Shown here in pieces: positions 55,076 to 62,068 of a stretch of DNA of 64,000 nt. Where the stretch lies: contig CANNCQ010000001.1 of the NCBI GenBank assembly GCA_947503135.1, positions 1 to 64,000 on the forward strand, read 5' to 3'. This DNA is from an uncultured Aquimarina sp. GTDB taxonomy: Bacteria > Bacteroidota > Bacteroidia > Flavobacteriales > Flavobacteriaceae. The translations under genes were made by a program, and so were the position numbers. Each line of letters opens with the position of its first letter. The stretch's first letter is position 1. Below the pieces are notes generated by a model. The model ran no database searches and was not told where the DNA came from. It was given only the letters and a program-made list of their open reading frames with translations.

Positions 55076-56052
55076 ATCTTATCTATTTCTATATTATCTG
55101 ATTTGAAAATATTTCCTTTATCATCAATAATGATACATTCTATCTTCTTCATCTGATTTATTCTACTCAATCCTACATCTTTACCCATTACAAAAACAGA
55201 CGTAGCAAGTGCATCGGCAAGTTCTGCCTTAGGCGCAAAGACGGTAACGCTTATAATCCCGCTAGACGGATATCCTGTCCTTGGATCGATAATGTGAGAA
55301 TAGCGTGTACCATTAAATTTCACAAACTTCTCGTAATTACCTGAGGTCACAACAGCGCCATTGGTAATAGGCAAAAGCGCAAATACCTTATTCTTATCCA
55401 TAGGATTAGTAATGGCCACTTTCCATTCTTTACCACTGGGTTGTTTTCCCCAAGTATTCATATCTCCAGAAGCATTTATGATACCTGACGACACTCCTTT
55501 AGAGATTAACAAAGACTTAGCTTTGTCTGCCGCATATCCTTTTCCGATAGCTCCAAAACCTATTTTCATTTCTTTTAACTTGAGAAAGACCGTACTATTT
55601 TCTTTATCTAATATGATGTTTTCAAAGCCAACTTTAGCAACAGATTCCTTTATCTTTTCTTCGGAAGGCATCTCTGTCATAGTGCCATCGAACTTCCAAA
55701 TACGATCCATAGAGGCATAGCTAATGTCAAAAGCGCCATCTGTTAATTTAGAAATACTTATTGCTCTTTCAATTAATTGAAACAATTCTGAATCCACTTT
55801 TACAACCTTGATACCAGCATTCCTATTTATTTCTGATGTTTGAGAATTGTCATCCCAAGAAGAAATAAGTTTTTCGATTCTTGTGATTTCGGCTACAGCT
55901 GTATCGATATACTTGTTTCCTATACTTTCATTTTCTGCAACGACAGTAATGTCAAAACGACTACCCATTAACTTAAGCGTGCGTTTGTATGGCTGTTTTG
56001 CTATACATACAACAGAAAAGAATAGTAATGACAAAGTGATTAAGTTCTTCAA
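55072..56052 (-). CDS. apbE: ApbE-type FAD:protein FMN transferase
   Basis: This 326-residue protein has a signal peptide (ITLSLLFFSVVCIA) and the ApbE fold: MGSRFDITVVAEN near residue 30, FDISYASMDRIWKFDG, GAIGKGYAADKAK, NASGDMNTWG, and YSHIIDPRTGYPSSG near residues 250-264. The last is the conserved catalytic region with the His and Asp. It links FMN covalently to threonine or serine of extracytoplasmic redox proteins. It lies one base after the thioredoxin gene and overlaps the DUF4266 gene, in one operon. Confidence 0.93.
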   Translation of the reverse strand: MKNLITLSLLFFSVVCIAKQPYKRTLKLMGSRFDITVVAENESIGNKYIDTAVAEITRIEKLISSWDDNSQTSEINRNAGIKVVKVDSELFQLIERAISISKLTDGAFDISYASMDRIWKFDGTMTEMPSEEKIKESVAKVGFENIILDKENSTVFLKLKEMKIGFGAIGKGYAADKAKSLLISKGVSSGIINASGDMNTWGKQPSGKEWKVAITNPMDKNKVFALLPITNGAVVTSGNYEKFVKFNGTRYSHIIDPRTGYPSSGIISVTVFAPKAELADALATSVFVMGKDVGLSRINQMKKIECIIIDDKGNIFKSDNIEIDKI

Positions 56053-56053
56053 A

Positions 56054-56494
56054 TTACTTTGTAAAATTATTTATTTCTTTTATGTAAGCTTCTGGCGCAA
56101 TTTTCTTGTAACTCGTTTCTCCAAATACCTTACCGCTCGCATCCATTATAACAACAAAGGGGAAAATTCCGTTTTTGTTATACGTCTCTGCCAATTTTGC
56201 ATTTGCTGCAGTTTGAGCTTTACTTAACGCATTTTTCTTTTTACGAGGGAAGTCTGCCTGTAGCATTACATAGTTTTTTGTTGCGTACTTTTTAAAAGCT
56301 TCTGTACTCCAAATTTCACGATCTAATTTTATGCAAGGCGCACACCAATCTGATCCTTGAAAAACAAGAATTATAGGTTTATTTTCTTCGGTTGCTGTTT
56401 TCTTTGCTTTTGCAAAATCCGTATGCCATTCTTGAGCGGTTACTCCGCTAAAAGTTAATAACAATACAAGTAGTGTAAAAATGTTCTTTTTCAT
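56054..56494 (-). CDS. Secreted thioredoxin-family protein
   Basis: This 146-residue protein has a signal peptide (MKKNIFTLLVLLLTFSGVTAQ) and a thioredoxin fold with the active site GSDWCAPCIKLDRE near residues 48-61. It is probably kept reduced by DsbD, encoded in the same cluster, and would act on periplasmic disulfides. It is first in the thioredoxin-apbE-DUF4266-DUF3570-dsbD series. An FNR-like box lies 58 bases upstream of its start. Confidence 0.92.
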   Translation of the reverse strand: MKKNIFTLLVLLLTFSGVTAQEWHTDFAKAKKTATEENKPIILVFQGSDWCAPCIKLDREIWSTEAFKKYATKNYVMLQADFPRKKKNALSKAQTAANAKLAETYNKNGIFPFVVIMDASGKVFGETSYKKIAPEAYIKEINNFTK

Positions 56495-56551
56495 AATGAT
56501 TTTAATCTGTAAAGATATTTAGTTTAACGTTATAAGCTATTTATTCTTACA

Positions 56552-56565
56552 TTGACATTTATCAA
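56552..56565. promoter_or_regulatory. FNR-like box upstream of the thioredoxin operon
   Basis: TTGACATTTATCAA matches TTGAT-N4-ATCAA with one change. It ends 58 bases before the thioredoxin start on the minus strand, just past the stop of the Crp/Fnr gene. A TATCTTTA -7-like element lies at 56510-56517 on the minus strand. It is the likely site for the adjacent regulator. Confidence 0.6.
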
Positions 56566-56567
56566 TT

Positions 56568-57266
56568 TTATTTATAATTAGTTGCTTTTACAAGCCCTTC
56601 AAGGTCTTCAATAAAAATGATTCTACCTTTAGTGGAAATAAGCTTTTCTTCTTTAAAATCTTTCAACATTCGCACCAATGATTCTTTAGCAGTACCCACC
56701 ATACTTGCGAGGTCATCTCTGTTAATTTCTAATTCAGAAGTGCTATCGTTATCTACTCTAAATTTTTCTTCTAAAATCAATAGATTTAATGCGGTACGTT
56801 CTCTTACTGTATACTTAGCTAGTATTTTAGTTGCATTTAAGAATACCCCAAATTCGTGACTTAAGGTTTTTAACAAGCGTCGAGATAAAAAATGAGACTC
56901 ATGAACTACTCTCAAAAAATCTTTTTTAGGTATAAATTCCACCTCACAATCTAATAAAGCTATAGCGGAATCGGGATAGTCTTCCTCGCTTAAAATAGCG
57001 TGATAGCCAAGATATTCATTTTCTTTACAGATGTAAAAAATATGTTCTGTACCAAAATTAGTTGCTGTGATTTTTTTTACTTTTCCTTTTTTTACTCTAT
57101 AAACTCCTTTAGGTGTTGTCCCTTCTTTAAATATTTCTTGACCAGCTTTAAAGTAAGTAATTACTTTATTACATGTGAGTATTTGAGATTCGGAATCTGT
57201 TAATTCAGATAAAAGGTCTTGATTGTCAAATTTATACTTGCTAATGGGGAATATTTTTTTATCCAT
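56568..57266 (-). CDS. Crp/Fnr-family regulator (FNR-like recognition helix)
   Basis: This 232-residue regulator has an N-terminal cyclic-nucleotide-binding-type barrel (about 35-140; KAGQEIFKEGTTPKGVYRV) and a C-terminal winged helix (EINRDDLASMVGTAKESLVRMLKDF). The recognition helix keeps the Glu and Arg positions (KESLVR) of FNR-type proteins that read TTGA half-sites, matching the TTGACATTTATCAA box just downstream. There is no four-cysteine cluster of the FNR type, so the signal is unknown. It likely controls the thioredoxin-apbE-dsbD genes. It starts two bases after the RND remnant. Confidence 0.88.
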   Translation of the reverse strand: MDKKIFPISKYKFDNQDLLSELTDSESQILTCNKVITYFKAGQEIFKEGTTPKGVYRVKKGKVKKITATNFGTEHIFYICKENEYLGYHAILSEEDYPDSAIALLDCEVEFIPKKDFLRVVHESHFLSRRLLKTLSHEFGVFLNATKILAKYTVRERTALNLLILEEKFRVDNDSTSELEINRDDLASMVGTAKESLVRMLKDFKEEKLISTKGRIIFIEDLEGLVKATNYK

Positions 57267-57268
57267 AA

Positions 57269-57496
57269 TTACTCTCTTAATAGATTAAAAGCTCCTTTAG
57301 TTAAAAGTTGCTCCATATCTTGTGTAGAAATATTGAGGGTCGTGATGAGGGCTTCTATATTACTGTTAGTCAAATCTGATCCAGAGCCAATAGGAGTTTT
57401 AGATAATAAATACAACCCAAACCTTATAATATGGTTCATAAATAAGAGAGCAATAAATTTGTTCTTTATACTGAAATTGATAATATGTGATAACAT
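57269..57496 (-). pseudogene. N-terminal remnant of a CzcA-type RND pump
   Basis: The 75-residue frame MLSHIINFSIKNKFIALLF aligns with the start of the CzcA-TolC fusion (MINRIIDFSINNKFIIGLL). It continues with TPIGSGSDLTNSNIEALITT against VPIDAVPDITNNQVQVITQ and STQDMEQLLTKGAF against GTEDIEQFVTYPVE. It stops there, so more than 1300 residues are missing. The VPDAVPDI-type motif has already changed. It is the leftover of a second pump gene and not a functional protein. Confidence 0.8.
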
Positions 57497-57576
57497 TTTT
57501 TAATAGAATAATCAACGTGAACATTCCAAAACCTATACTTGATTAAGGAACTAAAAATAAATAGGTCAGTGATTAC

Positions 57577-57981
57577 TTATGAATGCCGTGGTGGCTGAAA
57601 GAGCCCTTCTGAATGAAGTGAAGAAAAAGGTGCTTGATAATTAAAATTATGTGTCTTGAACTCAGAAAATTCAAGTGTTTTAAATTCTTCGTTTTTAGTA
57701 TTTAAAACAAAAGCTGTAACTGAAGAAATATGTGAGTGATGTTGAAAAGGTAATTGCTCGTGGTCTTCTTTTTCTTCTTGATGTTCTTTTTCATGATTTG
57801 CTTTTAACACTCCATAGTGCTTAGATATAAACACAAGAACATTATCTCCATATTGTTCACTATGAAATTGCGCATGTTCAATAAATTCATCAATTTGTAT
57901 TATATCGGAAAGTCCTATCCCTAAACTTTGTATGAGGATAACGAATGATAATGATATGGAAAATAGCCTACTCAAGATCAC
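57577..57981 (-). CDS. Secreted His/Glu-rich protein ending FQPPRHS
   Basis: This 134-residue protein has a hydrophobic leader (LFSISLSFVILIQSLGIGL). Its His/Glu-rich centre (HEKEHQEEKEDHEQLPFQHHSH, about residues 63-84) should bind metal ions. The C-terminus EGLFQPPRHS matches SLFQPPRA of the DUF6660-like protein at 36151, and both precede an RND pump N-terminus. It is therefore the accessory gene of the lost pump. The gene itself is intact. Confidence 0.65.
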   Translation of the reverse strand: MILSRLFSISLSFVILIQSLGIGLSDIIQIDEFIEHAQFHSEQYGDNVLVFISKHYGVLKANHEKEHQEEKEDHEQLPFQHHSHISSVTAFVLNTKNEEFKTLEFSEFKTHNFNYQAPFSSLHSEGLFQPPRHS

Positions 57982-58109
57982 AAAGATAATAATTTTAAAT
58001 TATCGCATTTGATATTGTATGATTTTTGGCTTTATTCTAATAAAAGTTCAAACAATTATAATGCTTGTAATCAATAATTTACGACTAACACTAAAATTAA
58101 GGTAAAACA

Positions 58110-58146
58110 AAAAAAACCTTTTAAACAGTTAGTTTAAAGGGTTTTA
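58110..58146 (-). terminator. Hairpin next to repeat copy C
   Basis: AAAACCTTTTAAAC-agtta-GTTTAAAGGGTTTT forms a 14-base stem with G-U pairs. On the minus strand it follows repeat C and is followed by a T run, as in the other two copies. Confidence 0.75.
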
Positions 58147-58155
58147 AATAATATT

Positions 58156-58222
58156 GTGACCCTCAAAGCGACAGATTTCAAACTTTTTGAAAGAAGATAT
58201 AGTACTAATAATCTCAAAATCA
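58156..58222 (-). repeat. 67-base dispersed repeat, copy C
   Basis: Third copy of the element, same orientation as A and B, with a GTGACCCTCAAAGCGACAG start and the TTTCAAACTTTTTGAA core. It lies in the 380-base gap between the FQPPR protein and the DUF983 gene, with no gene attached on either side. The rest of the gap holds only its hairpin and a Crp-type box. Confidence 0.8.
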
Positions 58223-58299
58223 AGCTGCTTAAATTTCAGTAGTAAATCCGTTTTTTGAGAATATAACTGAATGAGATCTATATTAATTTTTAGCACTAT

Positions 58300-58343
58300 G
58301 TAACCTATGTTACTGAGAACAGTTTTTTTATCTTTTAATTTTA
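58300..58343 (+). promoter_or_regulatory. Crp/Fnr box 1 and promoter of DUF983-crp
   Basis: GTAACCTATGTTAC (58300-58313) is followed by the -7 element TAATTTTA at 58336-58343, exactly 36 bases from box start to element start. The DUF983 ATG is at 58362. The spacing fits activation from about -41. Confidence 0.8.
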
Positions 58344-58361
58344 GGCAAAAATTAAAAGAAG

Positions 58362-58778
58362 ATGAAAGGAACCAAACTTTATAGCATTCTAAAAATGAAA
58401 TGTCCTCAGTGTCAAAAGGGCGATTTTTTTGTCGCACATCCATACAAATTATCTTCAATGGGTATAGTAAAAAAGCGGTGCGCGAAGTGTAACCAAAAGT
58501 TTGAATTAGAAACTGGTTTTTATCAGGGGTCTTATTATGTTTCTTATGGGTTAGGGGTTGCATTATTTTTCGGGGTTATGATTCTTAATTTTTTGTTCAG
58601 AGAAAAAATAACACCACTTCCATTATTTCTTTCTTTTGTGTTTTCTTTAATTGTTTTAGTACCTTTAATGTATTGTCTTTCCAAAATAATATGGGCAAAT
58701 ATGTTTATTAAATTTAATAAAGAAGCAATTAAAAATTTTGAACTAAGTTTACAAAATGATCCAAGAATTGAAGACTAG
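58362..58778 (+). CDS. DUF983 membrane protein
   Basis: This 138-residue protein has a zinc-ribbon-like N-terminus with two CXXC pairs (MKCPQCQKG near residue 12 and KRCAKCNQKFE near 39), then two membrane helices (GLGVALFFGVMILNFLF; SFVFSLIVLVPLMYCL). This is the DUF983 layout. The function is unknown. Its end overlaps the Crp/Fnr gene by 23 bases, so both are made from the promoter at 58300. Confidence 0.87.
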   Translation: MKGTKLYSILKMKCPQCQKGDFFVAHPYKLSSMGIVKKRCAKCNQKFELETGFYQGSYYVSYGLGVALFFGVMILNFLFREKITPLPLFLSFVFSLIVLVPLMYCLSKIIWANMFIKFNKEAIKNFELSLQNDPRIED

Positions 58779-59388
58779 CTATGGACATCTTTTCGAGGAT
58801 GCTCTTATAAATGAGATATTGCAAGTAGGTACATATAAGGAAGTCCCCTCAGGATTTAAACTAATAGAAATAGGGGCTTATATAAAAGGAATGCCATTAT
58901 TAGTTTCTGGTGCTATAAAAATACTTAGAGAAGATACAGATGGGAATGAACTCTTGTTATATTATATAGAAAAAGGGGAAACATGCTCGATGTCAATGAC
59001 CTGTTGTGTTGGGCGGACCAAAAGTGAAATTAGGGCAATAGCTGAAAAAGAAACAAAACTTATTATGATACCTGTTCAAAAGATGGAAGAATGGACGGCG
59101 AAATATAAGTCTTGGAGGCACTTTGTTCTTGGAAGTTATCATACTCGTCTTAATGAAGTCTTGCATACTCTCGATAGTATTGCTTTCGATAAAATGGACG
59201 AACGCTTGGTCAACTATTTAAAAGAAAAAGTAAGAGTTAACAATAAGAATAGAATTGATAATACTCACAAAGAGATTGCATATGAATTACATAGCTCAAG
59301 AGTGGTTATTTCGAGGCTACTTAAAAAGTTAGAACGATTAGGTAAGGTAACCTTACATAGAAGCCATATTGAAGTGCTCGATTTATAA
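58756..59388 (+). CDS. Crp/Fnr-family regulator of the sulfur module
   Basis: This 210-residue regulator has a cNMP-type barrel (about 15-115) and a winged helix (HKEIAYELHSSRVVISRLLKKLERLG, about 165-190). A cysteine cluster CSMSMTCC (about residues 76-83) sits in the sensory domain and could react with sulfane sulfur or oxidants. The recognition helix has Val where FNR has Glu (SRVVISR), which fits a half-site other than TTGAT, such as GTAAC. It overlaps DUF983 and is followed 14 bases later by another GTAAC-N4-GTTAC box. It is probably the activator of the five boxed promoters, including its own. Confidence 0.88.
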   Translation: MIQELKTSYGHLFEDALINEILQVGTYKEVPSGFKLIEIGAYIKGMPLLVSGAIKILREDTDGNELLLYYIEKGETCSMSMTCCVGRTKSEIRAIAEKETKLIMIPVQKMEEWTAKYKSWRHFVLGSYHTRLNEVLHTLDSIAFDKMDERLVNYLKEKVRVNNKNRIDNTHKEIAYELHSSRVVISRLLKKLERLGKVTLHRSHIEVLDL

Positions 59389-59402
59389 AACGGGAAATAT
59401 GT

Positions 59403-59446
59403 GTAACTAATGTTACTGTACAATAAAACATAACTTATTAGTTTTG
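59403..59446 (+). promoter_or_regulatory. Crp/Fnr box 2 and sulP promoter
   Basis: GTAACTAATGTTAC (59403-59416) is followed by the perfect -7 element TAGTTTTG at 59439-59446, again 36 bases from start to start. The sulP ATG is at 59467. Confidence 0.82.
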
Positions 59447-59466
59447 ATATTATCAAATAATAAAAA

Positions 59467-61191
59467 ATGTTAAAGCAATATTTCCCAATTTTCCAATGGC
59501 TACCTGGCTATAAAAAAACAAATTTATCTAGTGATATTACAGCAGGAATAACTGTAGGTATTATGTTAATACCGCAAGGTATGGCTTATGCAATGATAGC
59601 GGGATTACCTCCAGTATTTGGATTGTATGCAGCATTAATACCTCAAATTATTTATGCTATAATGGGTACTTCAAGGCAGTTAGCTGTTGGACCTGTAGCA
59701 ATGGACTCACTTTTAGTGGCTTCAGGACTAGGAGCATTGGCAATTTCAGGTATTGACGAGTACATTTCTATGGCAATTTTTTTAGCGTTTTTCATGGGGG
59801 TTATACAGCTGTTACTGGGATTGTTCAGAATGGGCTTTTTAGTTAATTTCTTATCTAAACCTGTGATAAGTGGATTTACTTCTGCAGCAGCAGTCATTAT
59901 AGGATTAAGTCAACTTAAACATTTATTAGGAACAGATATCGAGCAGAGTAGTCAGGTTCATATCTTATTACTAAATGCTTTAAAAACAATAAGTCAAACT
60001 AACTTTTATGCTTTAGGAATAGGGATAGTAACGATTGCTATAATTAAAGGAATAAAAACAATTCATAAAAGCATTCCAGCGGCATTAGTAGTTGTAATTT
60101 TAGGAATTGCTGGGGTTTACCTATCTGGTGTTTACGAATTAGGAGTTAAAATAGTTGGAACAGTTCCTGAGGGCTTACCTGGTTTTAAAGTACCTTCAAT
60201 AAATACTTCTAGAATTACAGAATTAATTCCTATCGCAATTACATTAGCTCTTATCGCTTTTATGGAAGCTATTTCGGTAGCAAAAGCGGTTGAAGAAAAA
60301 CATTCTGATTATGAGGTAGATGCAAATCAAGAATTAATAGCATTAGGTTCTAGTAATATTATAGGATCACTTTTTCAGTCGTACCCGACAACTGGAGGTT
60401 TTTCTCGTACAGCAGTTAATGACCAAGCGGGAGCTAAAACAGGAATTTCACCGTTAGTTAGCGCATTAGTTGTTGGTTTAACATTGTTATTTTTGACTCC
60501 ATTGTTTTACTATTTGCCGAATGCAGTACTTGCTGCTATTATAATGGTTGCCGTTTTTGGTTTAATTGATTTTAAATACCCATTACAATTATTAAAAAAT
60601 AGGAAAGACGAATTTTTGATTTTAATAATCACTTTCATTATAACGCTAACAGTTGGTATAACTGTAGGTATATTATTAGGTGTGTTAATCTCATTATTAG
60701 TTTTATTATACCGCACATCTATCCCACACATAGCTGAATTGGGTCGAATTAAGGGAACTACTTATTTTAAAAATATTAAGCGTTTTCCAGAAGATACAGA
60801 GGTTCAAGATAATATTTTGATACTGCGTTTTGATGCACAATTATATTTTGGCAATAAAGACTATTTTAAGAATGAACTTTACAAAAAAATCGAGACTAAA
60901 AATGATAAGTTGGATACTGTAATTTTAGATGCTGGACCAATAAACTTTATAGATAGCAGCGCTGTTTATGTAATAAAGCAAATTGTACAAGACCTAAAAA
61001 AGAAAAATATTAAGTTTTTATTTGCAAGTGCTATTGGCCCAACAAGAGATATTTTATTTAATAGTTCTCTTATGAGTAGTATTGGAAGTAAAAACTTATT
61101 TGTTGATGTCCAAAGTGCTTATGAAAATTGTAAAAATTCAGTTTCAAATACTGATGTTCAAAAAAAAATTGTATTGCAAGCTATTAAGTGA
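59467..61191 (+). CDS. SulP-family anion transporter
   Basis: This 574-residue transporter has the SulP opening (DITAGITVGIMLIPQGMAYAMIAGLPPVFGLYAA, residues about 24-57), about 12 membrane segments and a C-terminal STAS domain (about 445-560; VILDAGPINFIDSSAVYVIK). Family members carry sulfate, bicarbonate or other anions. The neighbouring persulfide dioxygenase and shared box suggest sulfate or sulfite here, but selectivity is not readable. It is probably transcribed alone from box 2. Confidence 0.92.
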   Translation: MLKQYFPIFQWLPGYKKTNLSSDITAGITVGIMLIPQGMAYAMIAGLPPVFGLYAALIPQIIYAIMGTSRQLAVGPVAMDSLLVASGLGALAISGIDEYISMAIFLAFFMGVIQLLLGLFRMGFLVNFLSKPVISGFTSAAAVIIGLSQLKHLLGTDIEQSSQVHILLLNALKTISQTNFYALGIGIVTIAIIKGIKTIHKSIPAALVVVILGIAGVYLSGVYELGVKIVGTVPEGLPGFKVPSINTSRITELIPIAITLALIAFMEAISVAKAVEEKHSDYEVDANQELIALGSSNIIGSLFQSYPTTGGFSRTAVNDQAGAKTGISPLVSALVVGLTLLFLTPLFYYLPNAVLAAIIMVAVFGLIDFKYPLQLLKNRKDEFLILIITFIITLTVGITVGILLGVLISLLVLLYRTSIPHIAELGRIKGTTYFKNIKRFPEDTEVQDNILILRFDAQLYFGNKDYFKNELYKKIETKNDKLDTVILDAGPINFIDSSAVYVIKQIVQDLKKKNIKFLFASAIGPTRDILFNSSLMSSIGSKNLFVDVQSAYENCKNSVSNTDVQKKIVLQAIK

Positions 61192-61260
61192 AACTATTTA
61201 TTTTACGAAAAATTTTATAAACATGATAAATATTATCTTCTATTAAATAAGTTTCCTTGT

Positions 61261-61304
61261 GTAACCTATGTTACTCAATAGATATTAGCTTCTTAATGTT
61301 TTTA
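61261..61304 (+). promoter_or_regulatory. Crp/Fnr box 3, upstream of a pseudogene
   Basis: GTAACCTATGTTAC (61261-61274) is perfect. At the same 36-base offset stands TGTTTTTA (61297-61304), one base from the TAATTTTA of boxes 1 and 4. The gene behind it is decayed, but its operator is intact. Confidence 0.7.
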
Positions 61305-61322
61305 TACTGTTTAATAATTAAA

Positions 61323-61926
61323 ATAAAAGTAGAACAAATTTATATGGCTCATGCTGCATATTAATTGAGAGTAATGGTGTTGCTACTGTATTTGACCCGT
61401 TAAGAGAAGTTAAACCAGATAATGGGTGGGAGAAATGATTCCAGACGTTAAACAGCAAATTCTTTTAATCACAGATTCAGACAAGTAAAAAGAAGCTATC
61501 ACAAGATTATCTCGAGTAGGCTATGATTATACAATAGGCTATTTAAAAGGAGGATTTTCTTCTTGGAAAGATAGTGGTAAAGACTTTGAAGAGGTAGAGT
61601 GAATTTCTCCTGTAGTATTTGAGAACAAGTTAAAAGTAGAAAAACCTTTAGTTATTGATATTCGTAAAAAAAGAGAATATCAATCAGAACATGTTAAAGG
61701 AGCTATTAACATTCTGCTTAATGAGATTAATCAGCATTTAACTCAATTTACAAGAGACAAGCCGTTTGTTTTAAATTGTGCTGGAGGTTGTAGGATTATG
61801 ATTGCTGCAGTAATATTTAAAACAACGTGGACGGGATAATTTTATAGATGTGATAGGCGGATTTAAAGAAATTTTAGAAACAGCTGTTCTTAAGATAGAC
61901 TATGTTTGCCCTATAACATTGCTATA
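61323..61926 (+). pseudogene. Decayed MBL-rhodanese (persulfide dioxygenase-like) gene
   Basis: Across several stops and shifts the sequence follows the intact gene at 62069. The start (gaacaaatttatatggct) matches MNVEQIY; 'gagagtaatggtgttgctac' and 'gacccgttaagagaagttaa' match its next codons. Then most of the metallo-lactamase domain is deleted. The rest follows both rhodanese domains (RLSRVGYDYTIGYLKGGFSSW; VIDIRKKREYQSEHVKGAIN; NCAGGCRIMIAA) to a stop at 61926. It is a tandem duplicate that has lost function, followed by a good terminator. Confidence 0.85.
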
Positions 61927-61947
61927 AAAAAAAATCAAAATCTCTTA

Positions 61948-61982
61948 AACTTCTGTTTTCTACATAGAACAGAAGTTTTTTA
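61948..61982 (+). terminator. Terminator between the pseudogene and the intact gene
   Basis: AACTTCTGTT and AACAGAAGTT form a 10-base perfect stem with a ten-base loop, followed by a T run. Confidence 0.85.
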
Positions 61983-61998
61983 CTAAATATATAGCTAT

Positions 61999-62042
61999 GT
62001 AACCTATGTTACTGTGAAGAGTGTAAACTCTAATTAATTTTA
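61999..62042 (+). promoter_or_regulatory. Crp/Fnr box 4 and promoter of the MBL-rhodanese gene
   Basis: GTAACCTATGTTAC (61999-62012) is followed by TAATTTTA at 62035-62042, exactly 36 bases from start to start and identical to the element at box 1. The ATG is at 62069. Confidence 0.83.
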
Positions 62043-62068
62043 CATTATATAATTAAAAAACAAAAAAG

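Noticed and set aside
56401-56425. Further palindrome copy in the thioredoxin gene (gcttttgcaaaatcc)
   Set aside because: Too many mismatches to the GCTTTCGCGAAAGC core; likely ordinary coding sequence.
58144-58563. 139-residue minus-strand frame covering repeat C and the DUF983 start
   Set aside because: Its C-terminus is the translated repeat and the rest is antisense to DUF983 and its promoter.
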